The translations under genes were made by a program, and so were the position numbers. This document shows positions 53,625 to 64,000 of a stretch of 64,000 nucleotides of DNA, one piece after another. Each line of letters opens with the position of its first letter. Position 1 is the first letter of the stretch. The notes under the pieces are model-generated. The model was not told the origin of the DNA. It worked only from the letters and a program-made list of their open reading frames with translations, and ran no database searches. The DNA is taken from NCBI GenBank assembly GCA_014607495.2, contig CP053167.1, positions 10,664,001 through 10,728,000 on the forward strand, given 5' to 3'. This DNA is from Carposina sasakii. Its lineage: Eukaryota; Arthropoda; Insecta; Lepidoptera; Carposinidae.

Positions 53625-54660
53625 TATATTCCTGTAAAGCCGGAACTGGTCGACCGATCTCCCATATACACGCTGGCCCTAAGTAGTTTTTAAGTTAGTT
53701 ATAGACATTTCTACCCTTCATGTACTTGTAAATAAGTGTATATAAATAAATTTAAGGAATACGAACGTTAGCTAATGATATCTATTCACAATTCCCGTTA
53801 TGTTTGCAACTTAAAAAAAATAACAAACCTCCTACACTCATCGTACAAGGCTATCTCGAAGTAATTGTGTTCGTTCTATCTGCCAAACATGGTCTCAGAG
53901 ATGGAGCAGATGCATAGTGGAGTCAGCAAAACCATGATAATCGACAATTCTTAGTATTCCTAGTATTCTTTATTGTACACATAAATTTTTATCATAGACA
54001 GTAAGTTGTAAAAGAAATAGTACAAAGGCGAGCTTATCTCTAAAAGAGATTTCTTACAAATTACGTTCTGAGACTGTTTTACAAGTTAGTAATTTAAAAA
54101 CGACATTTCACAGCAAAATGTATGAAGTATCGGTCAAAGTTTTTTTACATTTTAACATTAAGGGCCAGTTGTTCAAACGATCACTTAGCTATTAATAAAA
54201 ATAAAAATACAGATTTACTGACGTTTTTCACTAAAGTTACTACAAATTGTTTTTTTTAGCAAAGCACCACAAGAGTGCAAAGATTGTCGACTTTTAAACG
54301 TGAATAGATATTTCAATCATAACCACTCACTATCCTGGCACACTTTGATAGACTATGATCAGACTATATGACAGGAGGCAAAATATGTAATATTATCTAG
54401 TGTTACTCGTACTTCACAGCGATCGATAGGTATCTACCAACAATCGTGTTAACTAATTTTTCAGCGCTACGTAGGCCTATGGTCATGTACCAACAATGTT
54501 ATTCGTTTGACTATACTGATTTCCAGCTCCCCATTACATCTCCTTCATGATTCCCTATCTAGTTACACCCACGTGTTCACTTCGCAAGAACCTTAGGCTG
54601 CCTTTGTTACATCTTCAAAGCACGCTGGAAATGTTATTGTAAAGAAAATCTAAATAATTA
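53625..54660. other. Anonymous sequence
   Basis: 53940-54065 is the GCGAGCTTATCTC repeat. Nothing else recognised. Confidence 0.4.
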
Positions 54661-54664
54661 CTTG

Positions 54665-54895
54665 CACGTCGTAACAGTCGACTAAGGAACTCAGGGGCGT
54701 TCTTTCAGCGATGAGCTAGCAACTTGTCGCTGATCCTCATTTGGCTGCTAAACGTGTCACCGGTCAAATGGTCACCAACCCGCCTGCCCAGCGTGGTGAC
54801 TATGGGCAAACCCCCCCCCCCCTATGGCTGTAGCCTTGTGGCGTGGGGGGAGACCTATGTCCAGCAGTGGACTGCAATAGGCTGATGATGATGCT
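54665..54895 (-). repeat. Dispersed repeats F and C, joined
   Basis: 54665-54720 is family F (CAGTCGACTAAGGAACTCAG). 54765-54895 is family C reversed (GCCCAGCGTGGTGACTATGG, a C run, CAGTGGACTGCAATAGGCTG). Confidence 0.55.
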
Positions 54896-55167
54896 AAACG
54901 TGCAGGATCTCCTTCGCGATTTTGGGAACACTGCAATACCACCAACTCCTACTCAAACAAGGGAAAAGTTTCAGCTAAACATACGAACACCTTAGTCATA
55001 TGTCGAGGCTAACATATTAAAAATTATTTCTATGTTATTGATAAATCCTGAAAATAGTGAATATAACCGTGTTTTCAGGGACCAGATGGACTACTGGCAA
55101 CGCTCCAAACAATCTCATAGTACAAGGGCAATAACAGATTAGATTGCTCATGCGCATCTATAGATTA

Positions 55168-55694
55168 CTAGCTCCCGCCCGCGACTTCGTTTGCGTGAAC
55201 TTTGTAGCTTATGTGTTATTCTGATTGGTGATTTTTGGTCGTCAACGTTCCCGAAAACTACGGAATCTCCTCATCATCACGATCATTTTTCTCCATGGAA
55301 GCATACCTTGGAAGTGTCTGGTTTCCATATTAGAGTTGAAAGTTGAGTAAACAGACTGCGTTTTTCTGCATAAATTCACATTTACGCGTGTAGCAAGATT
55401 TTTTCACGAGAAATTATTAATATCTGTCTATGAAAAAACTAGCATAAACAATGGATACTATAAATTTCGCCCGATCAACTAATTTAAAAAAAAATTACAT
55501 CGTTTCCCAGCATTTTATTTGGCATAAACTTACTTTATTTGATGTATGTACGTACCCTTCGTTAAAGGTGGCAACGAAAAAACACCCTGTATACATTGCA
55601 AGTTTCATCAAAATCCGTTCAGTAGTTTTTGCAAAATTAACAAACACGCTCACAAATCCATCCTTACGAAATTTCGCATTTATAATATAGGAGA
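55168..55694 (-). mobile_element. Non-autonomous Helitron split by MITE family A
   Basis: CTAG plus CTCCCGCCCGCGACTTCG at the left and ATTTCGCATTTATAATATAG then GAGA at the right. The MITE at 55222-55592 interrupts it. Confidence 0.7.
55222..55592. mobile_element. MITE family A nested in a Helitron
   Basis: GGTGATTTTTGGTCGTCAAC to AAAAAACACCCTGTA. The left tip has lost its TACAG. Confidence 0.75.
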
Positions 55695-56559
55695 CTAACT
55701 AACTTAATAGGTTTAGGAAAAAATCACAAAAAGTGCCTAATCAAAATTACTTAAGTCATTTTTAAATCGAGGTTAGAATTGGCGCTCTTGGAAAAACCAG
55801 ATTTTTTTAAACATTATACTCACAACTTAACAAAGGGAAGACAGACAAACAGCTCTACAAGCTTAGATGAAAATCCACGCCAAGAAAGAGATGTCACGAT
55901 AACCTTAATAATAGAATTAGCATATGATCTACTATTCTTCTTGTACATTGTGGTTGCATCAAAGCATCTCTTGGAGCGTTACCGTTGTCGGTATATGACG
56001 AGTTTACGAAAGCTTCTTTTGAAATCAGGACAGTAGACTAGGAACTGATTTGTCTGCTATTTTTAATTGTGCTTACGTTAGGTTAACGCGGTGACACCAT
56101 GAGGGAAAAGCAAAGTAGAAATGTGGACGCCAATGGATCATGGGTAGTTCGTACCACGCACGGGGGATTTTGACCGACCAAGCAGGATCCTATAATGAGT
56201 CGTTTCTTTCGTGCCGCTATTTTAACTGCTTATATCAGGTCGATTTGATACGTCCTATTGACGACGAATCTTTACCGTGTTATTACAAAAGAGACTTGAT
56301 TAAGCTAAACAGTGCCTAAATTTGACAGATATTCCATACATTTCTAAACAGTGTCTAACTTTAGACACAGTTCTGTAATACCTAACACCGTTAAGTGTTT
56401 ATTCCTAAATCTATGGTTTCCTAATACAATGCTCTCATATAGGAACAAACAGCTCTCTTTACAGTGCTAATATGTGAACATTCCTTCACGGCCGCTGTAT
56501 GACGGCACCGCTGTCCGAGGAAACCATAGTAAGCTTCAATTTACGACATATTAAGACAG
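55695..56559. other. Anonymous sequence
   Basis: It holds an 85-codon plus-strand frame at 55779-56036 that I do not recognise; it contains a short hydrophobic run. No support for a gene. Confidence 0.4.
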
Positions 56560-56625
56560 GCGTAACTAATTATCTGCCTCTACCAACAGTTCCCGGGTTT
56601 GAATCCCGGTAGGGACAAACATTCA
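56560..56625 (+). repeat. tRNA-like SINE head fragment
   Basis: GGGTTTGAATCCCGGTAGGG is a B box like that of the SINE at 43215. The A-box half is degenerate. Confidence 0.45.
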
Positions 56626-56739
56626 TATATGGTATTTTCATACAATACTAACTAAATTATTCGCCCTACTTAACATAATATAAAAGCTTACACATAGGTT
56701 CGCTAAGTACCTACATAAAATCCCTTTTCGGTCGACAAG

Positions 56740-56865
56740 AGTCCGTTTCATAGAATATAATTCCTTTGTCTGATTTCGGAACTAACATTTTTCGTATGCA
56801 ATAACACAGATAACGCAGTCATACATATAGTAACTAGCGCCATCATTCAAAGAAACTATTTGATG
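56740..56865 (+). repeat. Dispersed repeat family E
   Basis: GTCCGTTTCATAGAATATAA, TGATTTCGGAACTAACATTT and AGTAACTAGCGCCATCATTC. Confidence 0.6.
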
Positions 56866-57107
56866 ACACGGACTTAGATTGTTCTAAATTGAATTACCTA
56901 CTGCGGGTAGGTAATCGGATTACTCTGTTTTATAGAGGAATAAAAGTGACTCGTGTAGGCAAAACTGGGGTTTTAGGTACTAGTTCAACGAATGATAATT
57001 TCCTTCAATTCATTTCAATTTCTAATACATTGCTGGTTATATTTATGACATTAAAATTTTTTTAACGGACGATAAGCAATGGATTAGATACACACACATC
57101 TGCCTCT

Positions 57108-57300
57108 TGCAGTCGACTACTAGGCTACTACCATAGGGGCAGTTTGCCTATAAGTCACCACGCTGGGCAGGCGGGTTGGTGACCGCAGTGTGATATTAAC
57201 TATGTCATAGTCATGGCGCTGCTGCCCACCTCCCGGAAACCCTCTTACGTATACCCACGGGCAGATATGCTGCTCTACTCTGACGACATCACACAGCTAA
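57108..57300 (+). repeat. Dispersed repeat family C, degenerate
   Basis: CACGCTGGGCAGGCGGGTTG and GCTGCTGCCCACCTCCCGGA align to 46703-46962 with gaps. Confidence 0.6.
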
Positions 57301-57310
57301 GCTAGCTATA

Positions 57311-57580
57311 GATACATACATACATACATATGTATAATCACGCCTTTATCCCTTACGGGGTAGGCAGAGCACCAAGGGTCGATAAAACCACATGGTGCCA
57401 CTTCTGACCAATTTTAAGGGTATAGTTGAGATGTACAAGTTCGGTTAGTAGTGACAGGTGGTCAGCCCATCGCCTACAAAACACCAAGACCCTCTTGTCC
57501 CTCTACTGACTTGTACAGTATGCCTGGGAAGAGAATCTGTAGTATTATACGTTTCTTTTTCACTCCCAGAGTTGCATAGA
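57311..57580 (+). repeat. Dispersed repeat family D (SINE-like)
   Basis: It follows a TACATACATACA microsatellite and matches 29206-29460 closely. Confidence 0.65.
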
Positions 57581-59759
57581 AGAAATAGCAATAGATGCCT
57601 TTTTACAAAATCGCAATAGCACGCTACAGCTCTCAAACGCGTCACTGCATTTGTAATCTTTTAGACATGCCACTTCCAACCATTTTTTGCATTGGGTACC
57701 AAATTCAAGGTTTTTTACGAGTGTTTCATAATGCCTGAGTAAAACGTTGTAAACTACTCAAACATTAAACAAGTTAAATCTTAATCTTACTTAAGTTCCT
57801 ACCTAGGATAGTATCATAAAATCCGGTTTGGTCATACTCCTGCAACATACGGTAACCATGGCAACTAGAGCGTGACAGTACATTTAGAAGGACAAGTAAG
57901 CCTATGGACCACTGGGGAAGACGGGGTCATTTGCCCTTTCATTTGAATACCTTAATTATATGCTTTATTTTGGACCGTAACAAATGAAGTTCCGTGATCT
58001 CTGCCTACCCCGCCGGGAAAAATGTATTTTATTTATGCTTATGAACTACTTTTTTTTTTTGCGGATTTAATAATATAGTAACAAATAGGCAATATCTTTT
58101 TTCGGAGAATGGTATTGATTTTTATTGGGACTTGCACGTAGAAGCATATAATTTTATTATATTCCTTCTGTCCCTATCAATGGGGACATGGCCAATAGGG
58201 TACGGGAATACAGGTTTCGGAAATATGACGAGAAATATTATAAGTTTTCTTCAGTTAATACAGGCGAAGTCACGCGTGTTACAGCAGCTAAGAGAAAAAG
58301 TAATAGCCAAGATTAAACTAAGGCGTTAATGATTAAATCTCGATGATTTATTATTTTATCTTAATCTCTTATCTCTTTTCACCGTACTACACATATAAAT
58401 CTTATAATCTCCATAAAAATAACTATAAAAAAATTACCTATACTAAAGCGAAAAAAAACACTTAAGACTTTAACTATTATAGAGTTTAATTTAGAAACTA
58501 TACTAACTTCATTGTTACTTCAGCTGAAAGTAATAAAATAACCCTTATGGCGTCGGATTAGAGTTTTAATTAGAACTGTTAGTTTACATGTACCTAATAA
58601 GTACCAATAAAAGTTAACGGATATTAATTTCCGTCGATATTAAAATATAATAGATATGTACCTATTTTTAATCGTTCGTAAGCTCGCACGCCTTAATAAT
58701 AACATGAGGGTGACTTTAATTAAAAACAAGTTTTGAAATTTTTCAGACCAACATTAGGTATGACTGAGGACGGCACACATATTTATGTCAACCATTTGTA
58801 CCATATATAAAACCGTGACTCTAGCAAGTGTTTTCCCTCGACATGCACAAAATTCTTTATACTGGTTGATTGGCTTGTCCGTGGTTTTGAATATCCACCA
58901 ATATAAGTACGAGTATCGACGCAAATTGTTCATGTTACAAAAAAAAATTGGAGGTATCACGGCTTCAAACACTCACACGTGCCACCGTCACTATTCCTTC
59001 ATTGACGTATAGAACACAGTGACACTACGCAGTGCTAAACCTTGATGTCTTTAATAATGTACCATCATTTAGTATGCCCATAGTAGTATTATCAATCCAA
59101 ATACGAGTAGGTACTAGTTCATGTACTATACTGAACGATGCTGAATCATCGGAGCTCCACCTCAATTGTGTCAACCTTCATGGTGGATGACTGTTGTTTG
59201 TTTTTGTCTAACTGATGAGATTACAAACTATTTTATTGGGCATACATGACAACAACGCGTAAAAGCTATATCCCGAATATATGGAATATCTGTCAAATTA
59301 AAATGTGTATAGCTTAAACCTAATTTGAAGCTTTTTATTAGTAAGGCCACTAAAGTAAGTTAACATAGTCATAGTTAAGTTACTAGTATTAAATATGACA
59401 CACGACGGGGTCTGTGCAACTCTATACTCTTTTGTTATCAATGGCATATTTTGAGAATCGAAAAATAGGTAATCTTTTACGTGTAATTTTGCAATAATGC
59501 TCACTTAATGTTTCTCTTACCTACCATAATAAACAACAGAACAAAGGTTTTTTTCTTTCCTAGAATATTCTGTACTGAAGAAGACAGGTAGGTATTAAAT
59601 GAAAAAAACAACGAGGAATAAAGAGCAAAGTTAAGATAAAAAGGATTTAGAGTTTATGTGTAGATCAAACAAAAGGATTATGTTTAATTTTGTACTTTGA
59701 AGCTTATTTTATTGTATAAAATATTATCTATAAAGCCATAGCATGAGCTCATGATGACC
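57581..59759. other. Anonymous sequence
   Basis: No gene or repeat that I can support. A 65-codon plus-strand frame at 58132-58329 has no recognisable motif. Confidence 0.4.
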
Positions 59760-59783
59760 ATGGGATCCATCTCACTGTGACCG

Positions 59784-60042
59784 GTGTCTGTTTCTCTGTA
59801 TATTACACGAAATGCTATAAAAATAGTCATGTATCGTTATGCTAATTCGTTTGTAATGCGAACGGCTAAGGAGTGGAATGCACTTCCTACCGATGTATTT
59901 TCCGAGCACTACAACATTGGTCTCTTCAAAGCTAGAGTGAATAGGCACTTTCTAGGCAAACATGTACCACCCTAGGCTGCATCTTGCTTATTAACATCAG
60001 ACACGATGGCGGTCAAAGGTTTGCCTAGCTAATTGTAAAAAA
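59784..60042 (+). pseudogene. LINE 3' end: last codons and 3' tail
   Basis: The frame RTAKEWNALPTDVF followed by GLFKARVNRHFLG is the typical C-terminus of a non-LTR retrotransposon polyprotein, after the reverse transcriptase. It ends at 59975. The following 70 bp are its 3' untranslated tail. The same end occurs reversed at 37312-37425. The insertion is heavily 5'-truncated and cannot be active. The clade is undetermined. Confidence 0.7.
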
Positions 60043-60138
60043 AATGGCTTTTTTCATAGCATTTAATTTAATATACTACTACCGTATAGCTATGTGGATT
60101 GTTCGCTGAGATGTAAGATATATACGAGTAGGTATATC

Positions 60139-60375
60139 AGCCTTTTGCAGTCGACAGGGCATTGCAGTCGAGGCTCGACATAAAGCTACTGCCGTAGGGG
60201 GTATTTTCCCATAGTCATCATATAAGGCAGGCGGGCTAGTAACCGCAGTGTGATTTTCGGGCTACGTTGTCAACAAGGAAGGCGCTACTGCCCACCTCCC
60301 GGAAACCCTTGATCGCCTCTTACGATACCCACGGCAGATATGGGGTGGTGTTATTCTACTATACCACACGGCACT
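60139..60375 (+). repeat. Dispersed repeat family C, degenerate
   Basis: CAGGCGGGCTAGTAACCGCA and CTGCCCACCTCCCGGAAACC align with 46703-46962. Confidence 0.58.
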
Positions 60376-60509
60376 GACAGTGAGATACTTGATATGATAT
60401 ATATATTCCTTTTACCCAACTCATGCTAAGGGTCGGCGTCAGCCTATTACACCCTGGAATGCCAAACCTCCTTTGATAATGCATCATTAAGTTTTGATTC
60501 GATTCGTCA

Positions 60510-60560
60510 GCCTACTGCAGTCTACTGCTGGATATAGGCCTCCCCCAGAGCCACAAGGCT
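60510..60560 (+). repeat. Family C fragment
   Basis: GCCTACTGCAGTCTACTGCT then TAGGCCTCCCCCAGAGCCAC. Confidence 0.55.
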
Positions 60561-61822
60561 CGATCTCCTGTTTTTGCCATCCAGTCACTAACCAGCCACC
60601 CTCTTTTATTCATTACTCAGTAAGCATCATGCTGAGGGTGAAGGTTGATAATAAAATAACCTTAAAATACTTAAATGAATTATTACGTCACTGCTTAAAT
60701 ATCACTAATATTTCTATCGACAACATCGAATCCATCACTCCAATACCCCGAAGATCTCAAATACGGAGTTCAGAAACCGGAAATGACTCGCACCGACATT
60801 TAATGATCCGGGAAATTCGGAAAACTCAGAAACATTAATCTACCCGTTGTCATCGCAGCTCGTTTATCCGCCTTTGCCTTGGTGACAGGTTTTTTAAAGC
60901 TTTTTAAAGTACCTAAGCACAAATATTTGAAACTAGGACACTACTTTCGGAACATCCTTGGCTGAGGCATCTTCACTGCTTTTGTGAAGAACTTGGTGGT
61001 GCTTAGACAATGTAACATTGGCATCGACGTTCGTTTTCGCAAAACTCCTACACATAGCGGATAAAATTCATCACATGAATTGTCAGAAATGAAGGGTTCG
61101 TATTGGAACAAACGTGTCGGTGGCGAACCTGAATCCCCCTGACCTTATACCAAACCAAAGCAGCTCAACTTTAACGCTCTAACTAAAGAATAACAATTAA
61201 ATATTTTGTCTTAGAATAATGATTCGCTCCGCGAAGACCAATCATTAATCTAATACTTTTCTATATAACAGAGTAAAGTAAATAAAGTTAAATTGAAACC
61301 TCTCGTCAAAAAGTATATTCTTTGCTCTCTGACAGTCTAATCTCACTAGTAATTACTTTCAAACCACTTTCGTCAGTTTAAAGAGATATCCGTCATTTTT
61401 TTTTATCTTCTGACAAGCGACAATCCTCCAATGTCCGGGGTCCATTTTATTTTTAAGAGACTCACTTTTGCTCTTTTGCTGTTACTGACGTCAGCAACTA
61501 CGGAAACTTGTATTAAAACTTTTAGTGTAACGTCGATACCAGCGACACCACTGGATTAAAGTTAGTTAGTTTCCGAGAGTTAATTCATTTTAACCACTTT
61601 CCTCTAGAGGCGAGCGGATTTAGACAAGAGTTTAAAGTCTTCCTGATTAAAAACGGTTTAATCTGAGAAGCCTTTGCGATAGTTTCAATGCTTTGTGAAA
61701 AGCTCTCTTTGCTTTGCTCTTGTTTTAGTTTTTACCTGATGAAGCGATATGTAAGTGTAGTGTAGTTCTTATAGCACCTAACTTATTGTATTTAATCACT
61801 GTGAATAAATAAGTTTGATTAA
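60561..61822. other. Anonymous sequence
   Basis: No gene or repeat recognised. The open frame crossing 60494-60838 starts inside a repeat and has no protein motif. Confidence 0.4.
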
Positions 61823-62475
61823 CCTAGTCCCACATTAAGATCCCTAAGGTCTTGTGTCGTGGGTACTAAGCAACGGTATATAAATACATAGATAAGTATA
61901 GAAACATCCATGACTCGGAAGCAAACATCGATATTCATCATATCAATGTTTGCACCTACCGGGATTCGAACCCAGGACCTGTGGCGTCGCAGGCAGGGTC
62001 ACTACTAGGGTTGCCACTTTTTCTTTTTGCATTTAAAGTACATTGGCTGATATAGGTAAGAAAAAAAAGTACATAGCATCAAAATAAAGTACCTATAATT
62101 TACTTTTCTTTATTATTATATTTAGAAACATATTCGCTATACGAGCGTTTTTTTATTATTTTTTACTATGAAATGGCGTTATTTATTGAAAAACATTCCA
62201 TTCTATCAAGTTAATCAGATTTTCCCTGGCATAAAAATCCACGGACGCCCTCCAAACTAGGACTAATCCGGGGAAACCCGGGTGGATGGCAGCCCTACTT
62301 AAGACTAAACTTTTCAAAATCCCAAAGAAATCAAATCATACGAAATAAAGTATTTTCACGTACTTTTTTTTCTCATAAAGTATAGAGTACAATTACCTGA
62401 AATAACGTACAATACTTTATTATAAAGTACGGGTGGCAACCCTAGTCACTACCTACTAGACCAATCGGCCGTCAA
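61823..62475 (-). mobile_element. tRNA-derived SINE split by a hAT MITE
   Basis: Both halves match the SINE at 30118-30366. The tRNA-like head is cut within the A-box half at GTCACTAC by the element at 62006-62444, and resumes with CTACTAGACC and GGCCGTCAAT. Confidence 0.8.
62006..62444. mobile_element. hAT-type MITE (439 bp) inside a SINE
   Basis: The ends are TAGGGTTGCCAC and GTGGCAACCCTA. The 8-bp duplication GTCACTAC lies at 61998-62005 and 62445-62452. The interior repeats AAAGTAC words near both ends. Confidence 0.88.
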
Positions 62476-63293
62476 TGTTATGTTGAGCTGTGGACTTCTT
62501 ATGGCTGCAAATTAAGATAAATAAGAAATTAGGTAAGTAGGTACCTAGTTCGTATAATCGTAATCTAGATTTTCGCAAATGGCCGAACTCCACTGACGTA
62601 TGTAACCTAAATTGGAACCAAATATTTACCAGTGAATTGGTAACCAATTCAATTAGGCAATTAAAAAACAAGGTCCTGTTCGATTGGTGTCAATTAATTG
62701 AACTTGAATTAATTGACTTTGAACTGTGTTCTTTTCTTAGCACAACTCTCTTTGCGATATTTACTCGTAAGTTTGAAATTGATTATCGAAATCGGTTCAT
62801 AAACGACGTAGTTATCCGCGAAATCACATTTTGGTGGATACTGCGATATCTTACTTTGCTGTAACTCGTAAAAACGGTACATAGCCTCAGTCACCTCGTT
62901 TCGTGCAATTGACAGTAGGTTGTCAAGTCTCTATAAGGGCAGAGTCAGCAAGTTCGCATCGTTTCCAAGGCTGTCAGACAGGTCTAGACCGGACTAATAT
63001 TATGTCCTTAGACGGCCATGTTATCTGTTTCAGACACGACGTGATCTATCTACGAGTATATTATGTCGATATCTATAAATGGACAGCCGATTTGTTTTGG
63101 TAACTACCTACTTACTTTGCAAGTTTTGGCGATATGTAGGTATTTGATACTCGTATTTTGAACCACATACATCCACAGTCTCCTATTGTTGGTGGAGTTC
63201 TTGATAGAAGTCCAAAAGTGCTTCCACTAGTGGTAGACTTTGAATTACCTGAAACAATAAGTATACTTAAATATTAATGATGTTTTTAATAAA
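62476..63293. other. Anonymous sequence
   Basis: No gene or repeat recognised. Confidence 0.4.
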
Positions 63294-63635
63294 CTAGTGG
63301 ACGCCCGCGACTCCGTCCGCGTGGACTACAGAAAAAAAAACAAAATATCGAAATTATCCGGGATAAAAACATTTTCCCGGGATAAAAAGTAGCCTATATG
63401 TTAAGTGGGACGTGTCACAATATATTCCTGAATACTGCATCGAAATCGGTTCAGCCGCTTCTGAGATTAGCGTGCACAAACACACAGACAAACAGACAAA
63501 CCGACAAACAGACAAAAATTCCAAAAATTATTGTTTTGGGTACTATTGCGTTGATAAAGGTCTTCTATAATATTTTTTCTTATATATCTTCCATGTACAG
63601 ACAGCGATCCGTTACATTTTTATTAAATGTATAGA
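63294..63635 (-). mobile_element. Non-autonomous Helitron, family A
   Basis: CTAG plus TGGACGCCCGCGACTCCG at the left and TTTTATTAAATGTATAGA at the right. Complete copy of 342 bp. Confidence 0.82.
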
Positions 63636-63678
63636 TTTTTGCATCGCCATCCTAGTAAAGTATAGCTTTACTCTAGAG

Positions 63679-63883
63679 CAGTGGTTCCCAATTAGTGGTA
63701 CACGTACCCCCAGGGGTACGCAAGGTTGCATCAAGGGGTACGCGGCGCGTATTGTATTTCGATAGTAATCAATTCTAAATACATTTGATTTCATCTTTTA
63801 TTTATCATTCCTGCAATAAGGGGTACACGAGTTTGAGTTCTTTCTTAGAGTGGTACGTAGAAAAAACTAATTGGGAACCACTG
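63679..63883. mobile_element. hAT-type MITE (205 bp) at CTCTAGAG
   Basis: CAGTGGTTCCCAATTAGTGG at the left and AACTAATTGGGAACCACTG at the right. The duplication CTCTAGAG lies at 63671-63678 and 63884-63891, the same octamer as at 47458-48211. The interior has CCCCCAGGGGTACGC and GGGGTACACGAG. Confidence 0.88.
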
Positions 63884-64000
63884 CTCTAGAGTATTTCGGT
63901 GTTATATATTTAATTGGAGTATTAAATTTAGACACTGTTTTTAGATACTGTTTCAATTCTGTTGTTACAACACGGTTTAATTTTAGTTTTATTTTTACAA

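Noticed and set aside
55779..56036. 85-codon plus-strand frame
   Set aside because: No recognisable domain; ordinary length for chance in this base composition.
57311..57345. Telomere-like or centromeric repeat
   Set aside because: It is only a short TACA microsatellite next to an interspersed repeat; no TTAGG runs occur.

Overview
This window looks like nuclear DNA of a moth or butterfly. It is AT-rich and intron-bearing, and it is dominated by transposable elements of kinds that are common in Lepidoptera. These are small Helitrons ending in CTAG, tRNA-derived SINEs, hAT-type MITEs and dispersed repeats carrying GATGAT runs. No bacterial-type gene, operon, CRISPR array or true rRNA/tRNA gene is visible. 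I can support only one host gene, and only in part.

Layout. 1-4955: mostly non-coding, with a SINE and a small Helitron split by another element. 4956-12258: a giant foldback DNA transposon of 7,287 bp. Its 3.24-kb arms are almost perfect inverted copies around an 804-bp loop, and an 8-bp target duplication flanks it. It carries the head of a NOF/Mutator-like transposase in the arms. The middle and tail of that protein lie in the loop and arm, ending in a ubiquitin-protease-like (C19) domain. 12259-13347: a SINE and a MITE. 13348-19589: two related Helitrons 255 bp apart in the same orientation, each with a Rep fragment and a PIF1-like helicase. 19590-27300: largely anonymous, with a 1.2-kb long-TIR element, foldback MITEs, a Helitron hit by a SINE, and another SINE. 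27528-28510: a broken RTE-like reverse transcriptase. 28807-36233: three minus-strand exons of a host gene whose splice phases agree. The 5.9-kb intron between its second and third exons holds a decayed 2.8-kb DNA transposon and several MITEs. 36240-64000: gene-poor, with many Helitrons, SINEs, hAT MITEs, foldback MITEs and LINE 3' ends, several nested inside one another.

How parts relate. The mobile elements act independently; nesting gives their order of arrival. The foldback element is the most striking object. Its two arms differ by only three single-base indels that I could find, so it is either very young or kept uniform by gene conversion. Its transposase gene is split between opposite strands and lacks a middle section. 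The twin Helitrons share the same Rep truncation and the same frameshift between Rep and helicase, so both descend from an already defective copy. The host gene encodes a basic, serine-rich protein segment of unknown function.
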